This document shows positions 44,092 through 55,014 of a stretch of DNA of 64,000 bases, in pieces; position 1 is the first letter of the stretch; each line of letters begins with the position of its first letter. The translations under genes were made by a program, and so were the position numbers. The notes beneath the pieces were generated by a model. That model was not told the origin of the DNA and searched no databases. It saw only the letters and a list, made by a program, of their open reading frames with translations. The DNA comes from Agrostemma githago (taxonomy: Eukaryota > Streptophyta > Magnoliopsida > Caryophyllales > Caryophyllaceae), in the NCBI GenBank assembly GCA_958450325.1, contig OY288242.1, positions 64,929,562 through 64,993,561 on the forward strand, in the 5' to 3' direction.

Positions 44092-44298
44092 CTAGTCCGT
44101 CCCGATCATTTGTTGTCATTTTTTACTTTGGGGCGTCTCAGTCAATCGTTATCCTTTCTATTTTAGGAGTACATTTGATAAATATTTTGATCTTTCACAC
44201 TTTATTTGATCCACTTGTCATCCAATAATTGGTTCCTTCATCTTTTATTGGTCTTTGTGCCAAAATCAAAAGACAACAATTGACCGGGACAGAGGAAG
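44092..44298. mobile_element. Stowaway-like MITE
   Basis: This 207-bp element is flanked by TA dinucleotides. Ends CTAGTCCGTCCCGATCATTT and the complement of CTTCCTCTGTCCCGGTCAAT form imperfect terminal inverted repeats, with TTGTTGTC further in on both sides. There is no coding sequence. Confidence 0.65.
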
Positions 44299-45165
44299 TA
44301 GTTTTTGCAAAAATACGCACTTACCAAAAATGCATGACGGGGCATTTAAACAAAATGCATGAAGGAACATTATCTGGCTTAGGAAATATGAAAATATTCC
44401 TACAAACCAATTAACAAGCTTTGCAAGTGAGATAACGTATGAGAAAATGTAAAACAACTTTGGAGTACTTCGTATCAAACATCAAATTTCTTAATCACCT
44501 AAAACTATGCACAATCTCGGCCTACACCTTAAAAACACATTTCTTAGAAGACGTAGTCCTATCCAAATTAGTTACTTTCTTCCTTACATTTTCAAATTTG
44601 TCTTATTTGAAATAGTGAGCACCAAGGTGCGTGAATTTTTACCTTTTTAGTTTATTGCTTGCTGCTTTCGTTAGAAATTGCGATCGCATAGGTTCGTCTG
44701 AAGTAGAAATGATGGACCGGGAATAACGCAACATCATCGTGGCTGTCTCTATCAAAATTCTCCTTGTAGACATTGTAAATTTATATACTATAGTTAATAG
44801 AAAGAGAAATAGTTATAAGTTATTTTAGAATATTGTTATTAATTACAAATTAAACAACTAATTATAAAATAAACACTTAACTTAAAAAATATATAATAAA
44901 ATTTGACTCTAAATATTGAAGAACGTCCAGATCATGGGTTGGACTTAAGTCCCAACGTTGGGACATTCAACTTCTGGACCACGAGCTAGAATTGGAGATC
45001 CACGTCCAATCCATGGGTTGCACGTCGATCTCCAACATCTAGCCTCAAATTCTCGAGTAATTTTTTTCTTCTGTTTTCCGAGTAAATTAATTTTCCATAA
45101 AATAAAAATAATAAGTAACTCATTATAATATGAATATGAAAGCAAATAATTATGAATTTCATAAC
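44299..45165. other. AT-rich intergenic sequence
   Basis: I see no confident gene. A GC-richer patch at 44935-45050 (CCCAACGTTGGGAC, ATTGGAGATC...GATCTCCAA) contains short inverted repeats. On the minus strand it would be downstream of the putative exon at 45166. Confidence 0.45.
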
Positions 45166-45195
45166 CTTATAAAGAGGAAATCCACCGTCCGCCAT
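45166..45195 (-). CDS. Putative first exon of an unidentified gene
   Basis: On the minus strand an ATG at 45195 opens MADGGFPLYK and is followed directly by a GT donor (AAG/GTTATG). The upstream sequence to the hAT insertion is pyrimidine-rich, as a 5' leader would be. No second exon is recognised. This is weak evidence of a host gene whose leader was hit by the hAT element. Confidence 0.25.
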
Positions 45196-45303
45196 TGTTG
45201 AAAAAGTCAAAAAGGTTGATCCGAAGAAAGCAGTGGCGGACGTAGGATTTTTGACTGAGGGGGGCACTTTTTTTCGAATTTTGCGAGTTGTCATATACTT
45301 ATA

Positions 45304-45395
45304 TTTCGTCTGTCCCTAAAAGATTGTCTCATTTTCTCTATTATATGTGAGAAGTATTTTAATGAAACAGTACAATTTTAGTAGGACGGAGGTAG
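45304..45395. mobile_element. Small Stowaway-like MITE
   Basis: This is 92 bp between TA dinucleotides, with ends TTTCGTCTGTCC and the complement of CTACCTCCGTCC. Confidence 0.4.
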
Positions 45396-45847
45396 TATTA
45401 TTTTACAGTGTCATTTTTTCTAACTCTAATTTCCTTGAAAACTAATGATAGACTTATTAAAGTAGTTACACTACTAATCACGCCCGTCGGAAAGCAAGTC
45501 CATAAGGTGTTTGACACATGAGCCCAAAAAAGTAAAGGGCCTCAAATATGTTTACTTATTCATTCGTGACACACATATAGTAGTAGCACAGTGGGAAGTA
45601 ACATAGCATTTGGGGGAGATGACCAGGGTTTGATTCCTTGTGTCCGCATTTTTTAAAAACTTTGTCATTATTACGAAGTACTCCCTCTGTTTTTTAATAT
45701 AACTCATTCTCACTTTTCGAGACAATCCCTTCTCTCTTCAATATCTCTCACAATATAAGAAAAAATACTATGAAATGTATACTCATTTAAATGCTCTTTT
45801 CATAAGAAATTTTATGGTGCAATTTCTAAAGTTTTTGGAATAATATA

Positions 45848-46154
45848 TGTAACACCCCGGCCCAATCTTAGGACCGAAAATGTTAGTCGCGGTAGCTCAC
45901 CAGGCTCTGTACTGGTATCACAGACCAACACGAGTCCTTTTCAGCACATTTTTTCCTCACTCATCCGCATCCCGGAAACCTTCCCAGGAGGTCACCCATC
46001 CTTAGACTACTCTCAGCCAAGCACACTTAACTGCGGAGTTCTTTTGCATGGACAACCAGAAAAGGAAGTACACTTTGTTGCTATGAGTAGTACTTCAAAT
46101 CCCTTTAAGAAAAGCTCATAAATAGGACATCTCCAATCAATGTAGGGTGTTTCA
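45848..46154 (-). repeat. Cassandra LTR 1 (contains 5S rRNA-like sequence)
   Basis: This 307-bp LTR reads TGTAACACCCCGGCCC at its left end and GGTGTTTCA at its right, so on the minus strand it runs TGAAACACC...GGTGTTACA. A 5S rRNA-like segment lies at 45981-46041 (minus strand AACTCCGCAGTTAAGTGTGC and GATGGGTGACCTCCTGGGAA). Cassandra is a plant TRIM whose LTR carries a 5S gene-derived pol III promoter. A polypurine-like AAGTGGGAATGAT is at 46155-46168. A target duplication ATATA precedes it (45843-45847). Confidence 0.85.
45981..46041 (-). ncRNA. 5S rRNA-derived segment of Cassandra LTR 1
   Basis: The 61-bp segment matches the internal promoter part of 5S rRNA, including the AGGATGGGTGACC box. 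It is part of the LTR and not a functional 5S gene. Confidence 0.75.
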
Positions 46155-46237
46155 ATCATTCCCACTTGAAGAACGCTACATCCTCGTTGTGCCTGGCAGC
46201 ATAACCGCTGACCCAGAATCCACCTCCACTAGGTGCC
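46155..46237 (-). other. Cassandra internal domain, part 1
   Basis: This short non-coding interior is interrupted by the family F LTR. It resumes at 47995-48033 with the primer site. Confidence 0.6.
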
Positions 46238-46576
46238 TGATAAGTGTAGTTTGTAGTGCCTATTTGTTGTGTTTGGTCCCGGTTTCTCTTGTGAAATCGC
46301 TCTTTGGAGCGGTTTCTGGGCTACTTATGCTTCTTCTAGTTTGTTTTAGGTTCCCGAGACCATTCATGGAGAATTGGAACGTTTCCGACTCGTTTCCTAC
46401 ACATTTGGAGCCAACGAAAAGAAGGAACGATCACTCGGTGCCTTAGATTCGATCCCGAGACTTTGGGACCCATTCCCGAGCCCCTTAGACTCGATCCCGA
46501 GACCCGAGAATCGATGAGAAGCCTAACAAGAGCAACTAGGGACCTTTGGGACCATAAGGGAGGCCTACAAGACCCT

Positions 46577-46828
46577 TCCTGGGCGGGAAGAGTAGTCATC
46601 CCGACCGCGAAGGAGTGCGCGAAAACAACACCCACTGATGGGCCATCCCGACCGGGAAGGATCCATCCCGACCGGGAAGGATGACCCATCCCGACCGGGA
46701 CCATCCATCCCGACCGGGAAGAGCAATAACACCGCCCGGTGTTATGCATGATCCCGATCGGGACCAGATCCTTCCCGGTCAGGACCACTCCATCCCGATT
46801 GGGACCACCACCTTCCCGGCCGGGAAGG
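46577..46828 (+). repeat. TCCCGNNCGGGA palindrome cluster in family F LTR
   Basis: About ten copies of CATCCCGACCGGGAAGG or variants lie near 46577, 46598, 46644, 46664, 46687, 46706, 46750, 46771, 46791 and 46812. The two central bases vary (AC, AT, GC, GT) while the CCCG/CGGG halves are kept. The cluster ends about 50 bp before the TATA box. Confidence 0.87.
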
Positions 46829-46879
46829 AGCAGCTGCAGCTCGTGACTCTTCTTTCATTCTCCTCCACTCTTGTAACCT

Positions 46880-46887
46880 TATAAATA
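46880..46887 (+). promoter_or_regulatory. TATA box of family F LTR
   Basis: TATAAATA follows the palindrome cluster. The inverted copy has the same motif at 50443-50450. Confidence 0.6.
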
Positions 46888-48019
46888 CCCTTCCTTTGTA
46901 TTGTTTAAGGACCTTAGACTACTCTACATTATTTAAAACCTTAGTTAGACTTCCTCCTCTCATTAGCTTAATCTTTCCTTAATCTTTAATTAAACTTGCT
47001 TAATCTAGTTTGTAATTAGTCTTGTATTAAGGGAATTCTTCAAGATTCATCCAAGATTGACAACCTTGGGAGATTGTTTTGGGTTTTTCTTATTAATGCA
47101 AGTTCTTATCTTTTGATCTTCTTGTTAGTAGGTATAATCTTCTTACTCTCTTTACTCTTAATCCTTGTTTAATCCTTCAAGTTTTAATCTTTGATTATTG
47201 TTCTTGTTCTTGTTAGTTTCATAATGAATGCTATGTTGCTTTTGTTTATTCCTCTTGTTATGGTTAGGGTTAGTTTCATTATGTGTGAGTAGACCTATTG
47301 TGGGGTTGGTAGGGGGATTAAGTGTGGATTATGGGTAATTAGGGTTCGATTTAGGGTAAAGGTGGACTCTTTGTTACTAGTCACATGTTAAGAGCTCTAT
47401 GTGTTTGTTGAATTGCTTGTTTGAGTTGTAGTGGCCATGCTTCTCATGCTTGTTTTCATCTTCTCATTGTGTGATTGATGTGTGGTTGAGTTCTTGTGTA
47501 TTGGGTAATATCTTGCATGAGTACTCGGGTTTTGTCTTAGACACGAGAGTGCGGACATTGGTTTTTGACGCGAGAGCGCGGACCGACCTTAGTAACTAGG
47601 TGACACCTACACCCCTTGATTACCCAACTATCCTACTACACTTATGATCCCATACTAACCCTACTCCTTTCCATATTTGATTTACTTTACCCATCTTGTT
47701 AGTATTGTTTCTCTAGTTTACTTGTTCCATTTAGCCTTAGTGTCCTTACTAGTTCTTGTTTTACATAGTTCATTGTTAGTCCACCTTCATCATCTCCAAT
47801 CATCCTAGTTAATCAATTCTTGGTAATTAGTCACCCTTTTTGTTGTGTTGGTAATTTAGTCTTGTTTGTGAGTTGACCATAGTCTAGACAACCTCTACCG
47901 TCCCCGTGGACTCGACCCGACTTACCCTAGCTACCCGTTAGGTTTAGTTGGACTCTACTTGTTGGTGGGGACCCACGGCAAATCCCTACCATCAGTGCCA
48001 AATGCATGGTCGCAGGGTT

Positions 48020-48031
48020 GCTCTGATACCA
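48020..48031 (-). other. Cassandra primer binding site (tRNA-Met)
   Basis: The minus strand reads TGGTATCAGAGC, the initiator tRNA-Met complement, two bases after the LTR end. It orients the element as minus strand. Confidence 0.85.
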
Positions 48032-48033
48032 TT

Positions 48034-48319
48034 TGTAACACCTCGGCCCAATCCTGCTAGGACCGAAATTGTTAGTCGCGGTAGCTCGCCAGGCTCTGTA
48101 CTAGTCTCACAGACCAACACAAGTCCTTTCCAGCGCATTTTGTCCTCACTCATGCGCATCCCAGAAACCTTCCCAGGAGGTCACCCATCCTTAGACTACT
48201 CCCAGCCAAGCACACTTAACTGCGGAGTTGTTTTTCATGGACAACCAGAAAAGAAAGTGCACTTTGGTGCTATGAGTAGTACTTCAAATCCCTTTAAGCA
48301 AAGCTCATAAATAGGACAT
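48034..48319 (-). repeat. Cassandra LTR 2, truncated
   Basis: It matches LTR 1 from TGTAACACC onward, including the 5S-like segment (about 48169-48230), and stops at AGGACAT, about 20 bp short of the expected end. Confidence 0.82.
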
Positions 48320-49172
48320 AAAGAAAATATGCTCCTATTGGGATTTGAACTCAGGAAGTCCAAGACAAGAGTGAAGGTAGCAATCGGGTCACTCGGGTCG
48401 GTTATGGGAAAGGTTAAGACGGGTCGGGTTATCTCGGGTTCGGATTTTGACGGACCAGTATACTTAGACGGTTCGGGTCGGGATCGAGTCGTGTCTCTTA
48501 CGGGTCGGGTTTACTCGGGTTAAAAATTGTAACAGGTCGATTATAGTTCTAGTCGGTTATCTAATAAATCGGGTTATATCGGGTCAATGGTCGGTTCAGG
48601 TTCGGGTCGGTTATCTAACCGGGTCTATTCAGTTCAATCATCGGGTATTCCAAGGGTTAGTTGAGTCATTTTAATGTATTTTCAGGTCTAGTTTTGAAAA
48701 TAATCGGGTCAATTCGGGTAATACAATAAATCGGGTCAGTTAAGATTAGACAATAAATCAGATTAATTCGGGTTAGACAACCAATCGGGTCAATTCGAGA
48801 AAAATTAACGATTCAGGTCAATGTGTTGGATTCAAATTGAGTCGCTAATAATTTTTACTTTAGAAAGTTAGATACATGAACTCAAAATAATACATGAATC
48901 GGGTTACGGGTCAAGTCGGGTCGGGTCACAAGTCGGTTCGGGTCATGTCATTTCGGGTCCTATCGGGTTCGCGGTTAGCCTTCGGGTCGGGTTCGGTTCA
49001 TAGTATTTCGAGTTGTATCGGTTATCAGTTTGTCGTTGGGTCGAGTCGGGTCGGTTTCGGTTCATCAAAATTTCGGGTTCTATCGGGTCAGGTTTCGAGT
49101 GGGTTGCATTGGTTTCAAGGGTCGGGTCAGCTTTTGCCAGCTCTAGACATGAGAACGTGAGTCTACCACTAT
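48320..49172 (+). repeat. Degenerate GGGTC/TCGGG-rich tract
   Basis: Dozens of irregular TCGGGT and GGGTCGGGTC motifs occur on the plus strand, with AT-rich gaps at 48660-48890. It is low-complexity and gives spurious ORFs. Its origin is unclear; it separates Cassandra LTRs 2 and 3. Confidence 0.6.
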
Positions 49173-51058
49173 TGAAACACCCCGCATTGATTGAAGATGT
49201 CCTATTTATGAGCTTTGCTTAAAGAGATTGAAAGTACTACTCATATCAACAAAATGCACTTTCTTTTCTGGTTGTCCATGCAAAAGAACTGATGGGTGAC
49301 CTCCTGGGAAGGTTTTCAGGGTGTGCATGAGTGAGGACAAAATGTGCTAGAAAGGACTCGTATTGGTCTATGAGACCTAATGGTGGGATTTGTCGTGGGT
49401 CCTACCGATCAATAAATAACCGACTATTCCTAGTGGGTAGCTAGGGCAAGTAGGGTCGATATCCACGGAGACGGTATGATAAAGTCTAGACTAGGTCGGC
49501 CTACAAACGAGACTAAATCACCAAACAAACACAAGAAATGATAATTGATGGATTATGATGGGAGAAGAGGTATGGAAATGGACTAACAATGAACTAACTA
49601 TAACAATGCTAAAATGGAATAACTAATGATCAAACAAACTAGTAAACTAAAAGAAACAATGACTAACTAAGAAGTTGAAATCAAATATGAAAGGAAGTGG
49701 GGTAGGTCGGGTTCATAAGTGTAGTAAGGTAATTGGGGTGGTCAAGGGTGTAGGTGTCTCCTAGTTGCTAGAGTCGGTCCGGGCTCTCGCTACGTAGACC
49801 CACGCCGAGGTAAGTTCGCGCTCTCGCGTCTAAGACTAACCTCAACACAACCACAAAATAGACAAACAATGAGAAGATGAGCACAAGTATGGGGAGCATT
49901 GGCCACTACTACTCACACAAGCAAATCAACAAACACATAGAGTGCCCATTATGTGACTAACAACAAAAGAGTCACCTTTACCCCTAATCAAACCCTAATC
50001 ATCCATAATCTACCCTTAATCCCCCTACTAACCCCACAAGGAGACTACTCACTCATTATCAAACTAAGAATAACATAAACAAGAGGAAACAACATGAAAA
50101 ACCAAACATCCATTATGGACAATATGAACAACAAGAACACTAAGTAAAGATTCAAACTTGATTAAATAAACAAGAACAAGAGTAGAGAAGAATATACCAA
50201 CAACAAGATGAAGGAAAAGATGCAAACTTGTATAAACAAGAACCCAAATCAACTCCAAGGATGTCAAGCTTGGAGAAATCTTCAAGAACCCACTTAATGC
50301 AAGATTATCTAAACTAGATTAAACTAAGATTAACTAAAGATTAACTAGAGATTAAAAGAGATTAATTAGGATTTTGAATTCTTAAGAGAGGCCTAAAACA
50401 ATCTAGGGTAAAGTATGGTCCTTAAACATTATAAAGGAGGAGTATTTATAGGGTTACAAGAATGAAGGAGGAAGGAAAGAGTCACGCGACTTCAGCTGGC
50501 TCGTCCCGCCCGGGACGGATTGGTCCCGCCCGGGACGGTCTGATCCCGACTGGGAAGGGTTGGTCCCGACCGGGACGGGTCCAAAACAGTAGCAATGCTA
50601 AATGCGCACCTCATCCCGGACGGGATGAGTTCCTTCCCGTCAGGGATGAGTCTTGTAGGCCTCCAATATGATCTTTAAGGTTCCTCCTTGCTTTACATGG
50701 ACTTCTCATCGACTCTCGGGTCTCGGGATCAAGTCTAAGGGGCTCGGGATCGGGTCCCAATGTCTCGGGGTCGAATCCAAGGCATCGAGTGATCGTTCCT
50801 CCGCTTCGTTGGCTCCGAAAAGTGTGTGTATTGAGTCGGAATCGCTCCAACTCTTCATGAATGGTCTCGGGAACCTGAAACGAGCTAGAGGAAGCATAAG
50901 TAGCCCATGAACCGCTCCCAAGGAGCGATTCCGCAAGGAAATGGGACCAAAACACAGCAAATTAGGCACTACAAACTACACTTATCAAGACCTGTACAGA
51001 GCCTGGCGAGCTACCGCGACTAACATTTTCGGTCCTAGGATTGGGCCGGGGTGTTACA
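49173..51058 (+). repeat. Cassandra LTR 3, opposite orientation, split by family F
   Basis: Left part 49173-49377 (TGAAACACCCCGCATTG... with a partial 5S-like GATGGGTGACCTCCTGGGAA) and right part 50993-51058 (ending GGGGTGTTACA) make one LTR on the plus strand. About 60 bp of the 5S region is deleted at about 49291. Target duplication ATATA follows at 51059-51063 and matches the one at 45843-45847. Confidence 0.8.
49378..50987 (-). repeat. Second solo LTR of family F, inverted
   Basis: This 1610-bp LTR has a minus-strand start TGATAAGTGTAG at 50987 and the 5-bp duplication AGACC (49373-49377 and 50988-50992). The 3' end has CA changed to TA. The palindrome cluster lies at about 50500-50649, with units such as GTCCCGCCCGGGAC and ATCCCGGACGGGAT. 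TATAAATA is at 50443-50450. Confidence 0.85.
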
Positions 51059-51134
51059 ATATATTTACATAAAAATTAAAGCCAAAGTATCACCTCGAAA
51101 AAGCAAAACGTCATATAAAAAAATACGGAGGGAG

Positions 51135-52053
51135 TATTAATTATTGAATCAATTAATCCTCATTTGTAGATATTACGCTAATGTCTAATTATTTAATTTT
51201 TGTTATTTCTTGACAAAATCCATTTTATTTTATTAATTTCCTATTTTAATAATTAAATTGTTCATAATTATTGGTGAAATTCAATGATGCTCCATACATA
51301 CCTATTATTTAATCATACTTCACAAAGCACAATTTTTTTGCTTAGACATTGACAGTATTACTTTGATACTCCGTAGTTGGTAGCCTTGTCGAGCAAATCC
51401 ACCAAAAATTGTTCAAAATTGTAACTTGATATTTTATGGAAAGAAAACTATAATTTATGTACAGGTTAACACTCGTTAATATGGGGGCCTCCAACGAAAA
51501 TTGGAACCGGGCCACTGAATATTATTTGACGACCCTGCTACTAATACACCAAAAATATTAAAAATAAAATTAAGAAATTACTTATGCATAAATTATCTAT
51601 AGAAAAAAATGGTTAAATACATTTAAGTCTCAATTTTATACCCGTGTTCGACTCCTTTCGAACCCGTGGCATGTGAGTGAAAGGTGTAGTTCTAACCACT
51701 AATCCAACAACAACCAATTGATATAATTTTGCTTTATTTGATACTTAATACAAATTTCAGACCTGATTTGGGGCACGTGCATGCCCCCCGAGCCTCCCAT
51801 GTCCGCCACTAGAAGAAAGTAAAGCTCAAGAATCGAACCAAAAAGTTGCATCAGGACTCAAAATTCAAATGTGTATTTCTTGAATTGTGGATTTTTGTAG
51901 AGACTTACAATTTCGAAAATAAGGTGAAATTGAAGCGACGACAAGAAGTGGCCCCATTAATTTTGACAAATTTGTGAATAGATAAAGACAAAGAAATCTT
52001 ATTTTTGATCTTATCTAAACACGTAAATAATATTGAACCCGTCCATTATATCT
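51135..52053. other. Right end of hAT and AT-rich flank
   Basis: 51135-51811 is AT-rich hAT interior without a gene. 51812-52053 is flanking sequence that, read on the minus strand, could be leader or promoter for the putative exon at 45195. Confidence 0.4.
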
Positions 52054-52459
52054 AAACAACAACAATAACATCAGAGCCTTAGTCCCAAATGATTTGGGGT
52101 CGTCTAACATGAATCAGAATCTGAAGTCGTCAAGTCGTCATCCCCAAAACAAATAAAATAAAATAAAAGCGAACAAAGAAAATGAATAATAATAAAATAT
52201 TGTTTCAAAATCAATTTGAAAGCATTGATAATAATTATAAAAAAAATAAAAGTTTAGAAAACTCAAGTTAAGTATGGAAAATTTTGAAACAAAATAAAGA
52301 ATTAAGAATAAATAAAAGAGTAAAAGATAGTCCTCAAAAATCCTCCGCCACCCGAATCCTTTCCCTCCACTCTGTTCTGTCCAACGACATATCTTCACCA
52401 ATCCCAATGAACTTCATGTTGTTCTCAATCACTTTCATCCAAGTTTGTTTAGGCATACC

Positions 52460-53607
52460 TCAACCCCGCACCAACCCATGCTCTCTCCATCCTTCAAGTC
52501 TTCGTAATGGTGCATCAATCGGCCTCCTTCGCACATGCCCAAACCATCTTAATCTATTCTCCCTCAAATTATCCACTAACGGACCCACTCTGACTTTCTT
52601 CCTAATCACCTCATTTCTAAGCCGATCATTGCGTGTATGTCCACACATCCATCTTAGCATACACATTTCTGCCACATACATCCTTTGCACATGACTATTC
52701 TTAACCACCCAACATTCTGTGCCATATAAAAGGGCAGGCTAATTACTATCCGGTAGAATTTTTCCTTTAATCTGTGAGGTACTCCCTGATCACATAGTAG
52801 CCCCGTTGCACTCTTCCATTTCAACCATCCCGCTTTAACCCTATGGACCACATCACCGTCTAATTCTCCATCCTTCTGAAAAATAGAACCAAGATAACGA
52901 AAAAATTCTGACGCCTGTATAACATTCCCATCAAACGTGATCGTATTCGTCCCCCCTGCTATCACTTTCGCTAAAGCTGCACTTTAGATATTCAGTCTTA
53001 CTTTGACTCAGCCTAAAACCACGTGATTCTAATGTATGTCTCCAAAGTTTCAACTTCCTTCAATTTCCACACCGGTCTTCGTTTCATCAATCAATACTAT
53101 ATCATCAGCAAACATCATGCACCAAGGGATATCATCTTGGATTGACCTTATCAATTCATCAATGACTGTGGCAAAAAGGAAGGGACTAACCGTGGAGCCT
53201 TGGTGCACACCAATCGTAATAGGAAAATCCTTAGTCTTTCCTACCGTAGTACGTACACTTGTACTAGCTCCTTCATACATGTCGTTAATAATGTCAATAT
53301 ACTTCTTTGAAACACATTTTTTGGCTAAAGTCCACCACAATACCTCCCTGGGTACCTTATTATAAGCTTTCTCTAGATCAATAAAAACCGTATGTAGGTC
53401 TTTCTTCTTATCTCGATAGTGTTCCATCATTTGTCTTATTAGAAAGATTGCTTCCATAGTCGATCTCCCCGACATAATCCAAATTGATTTTCGGATATCT
53501 TCACATGCAAACTTCTGCAGCCTTTGCTCGGTCACTCGTTCCCATAATTTCATGGTATGACTCATCAACTTAATTCCCCGATAATTCGAGCACTCTTGGA
53601 CAACGCC

Positions 53608-53687
<80 letters not shown>

Positions 53688-54697
53688 AAGGTATTAAAGT
53701 ACTTGTCCTCCAAGCTATTGACATCTTATTGTGTTTTAAAATTAGGTTGAAAAGCTTAGTCAACCATTCGATTCCCCTCTCGCCCAAACACCTCCATATA
53801 TACTTCAATAGGTATTCCATCTGGACCTTCTGCTTTTTTCGATCCCATTTTCTTTAACGCCATACGTACTTCACCTTTTTGAATACGTCGCACAAACTCT
53901 CGAATAACCAAATTCGGTGCAATACTCAACTCTCCAATATCTTTCTCACGGTGGCTATTAAATAAGTTGTGAAAATACGACCTCCATCTTACCCTTATCT
54001 CCTGATCTCCAACCAGAACCTTATTATCCTTACCCTTCACACATCTAACTCTCCCTACATTCCATGTCTTCCTATCAATAATACGAACAATTTTATGAAT
54101 GTCTCTTTCTCCTTCCTTGGTATCTAGTTTTGCATACAATTCCTTATTATCCTTTGCTTGGGCCTCACGAACGGCTTTTTTGGCTTCTCTTTTAGCATCC
54201 TTATATTTCCTGAAATTCTCCTCACTCGGGCATTTTCCTAATGCCATGTAGCATTCACGTTTAGTCTTTATTGCCAGTTGTACCTCCTTTTTCCCCCAGG
54301 TTGTGTCCTTACCCGATAGTTTGAATCCTTTCGATTCCCCCAAAACTTCTTTTGCCACGTCCTGAATATTGTGCTCCAACAAAGCCAAAGTTGAATCTAT
54401 ATCCAACTACGTGCCCTCGAAATCCTTACACTTAGCAACAACTTTATCCATCAAAATACGTCGACTCTTCCCTTGTAACTTCCACCACTTAACTCGGAGG
54501 TCCACTTGCGACCTTCTCTTTTCAAAGTGCACCTTACCTTGATAATCCAGCACAAAAAGTCTATGTTGAGTCGCAGCAGTACTCTCCCCCGGTATCACCT
54601 TGCAATCCGTATACCTTTTCCTCCACGTGTTTCTCACTTGGAAGAAGTCAATTTGACTCGCGTTGCCTCCACTTCTATAAGTCATTAGATGCGCTTC
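52460..54697 (-). pseudogene. RTE LINE protein: endonuclease end and reverse transcriptase
   Basis: Frames in order on the minus strand are: endonuclease end (SGGNASQIDFFQVRNTWRKR, 54712-54407), linker and RT start (KKMGSKKAEGPDGIPIEVYM, 54406-53756), RT core (NYRGIKLMSHTMKLWERVTE, VHQGSTVSPFLF, MFADDIVLIDE, 53820-53050), and C-terminal part (52965-52460). The (AAT)n tract at 53608-53686 sits inside the RT and encodes about 25 asparagines. Changes of frame near 53790, 53000 and 52690 disable it. Confidence 0.83.
53608..53686. repeat. (ATT)n microsatellite
   Basis: About 26 trinucleotide repeats keep the LINE frame open as a polyasparagine run. Confidence 0.95.
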
Positions 54698-55014
54698 TGA
54701 AACACCCCACATTGATTGAAGATGTCCTATTTATGAGCTTAAATGACTAGTGCTTAAAGGGATTGGAAGTACTACCCATATAACCAAAGTGCACTTTTTT
54801 TTCTGGTCATCCATGCAAAAGAACTCCGCAGTTAAGCGTGCTTAACTGGGAGTAGTCTAAGGATATGTGACATTTTGGGAAGGTTTCCGGGATGCACATG
54901 AGTGAGGACAAAATGCGCTGGAAAGGACTCGTGTTGGTCTGTAGGACCAATACAAAGCCTGACGGGCTACCATGATTAACATTTTCGGTCCTAGGATTGG
55001 GCTGGGGTGTTACA
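54698..55014 (+). repeat. Cassandra solo LTR
   Basis: This 317-bp LTR reads TGAAACACCCC...GGGGTGTTACA. A 5S-like part lies at about 54821-54880 (GAACTCCGCAGTTAAGCGTG). Flanks GCTTC/GATTC are a one-mismatch 5-bp duplication. It interrupts the RTE endonuclease. Confidence 0.87.

Larger units (their letters stand above)
46238..47994 (+). repeat. Solo LTR of family F in Cassandra
   Basis: This 1757-bp LTR reads TGATAAGTGTAG...CCTACCATCA with the 5-bp duplication GTGCC (46233-46237 and 47995-47999). It has a palindrome cluster (46577-46828), a TATA box (46880-46887), a T-rich middle and a U5-like GGACTCGACCCGACTTACC at about 47910. The last motif resembles Athila LTRs. No internal domain is present, so it is a solo LTR. 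Confidence 0.87.
45681..51134. mobile_element. Stowaway MITE split by the Cassandra composite
   Basis: The left half (45681-45847) starts CTCCCTCTGTTTTTTAATAT after TA. The right half (51059-51134) ends TACGGAGGGAG before TA. Together they are about 240 bp of a canonical CTCCCTCCGT-type MITE. Confidence 0.72.
45231..51811. mobile_element. hAT-type transposon, swollen by nested insertions
   Basis: Ends CAGTGGCGGA and TCCGCCACTA form 10-bp terminal inverted repeats, and 8-bp duplications GAAGAAAG lie at 45223-45230 and 51812-51819. These are standard hAT features. GGGGGGCAC-type sequence lies just inside both ends. No transposase is seen. Without its inserts (a small MITE and a Stowaway that itself holds the Cassandra composite) it would be about 1.1 kb. 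Confidence 0.85.

Noticed and set aside
45981..46041. Functional 5S rRNA gene
   Set aside because: Only about half of a 5S gene is present and it lies inside Cassandra LTRs together with PBS and target duplications.
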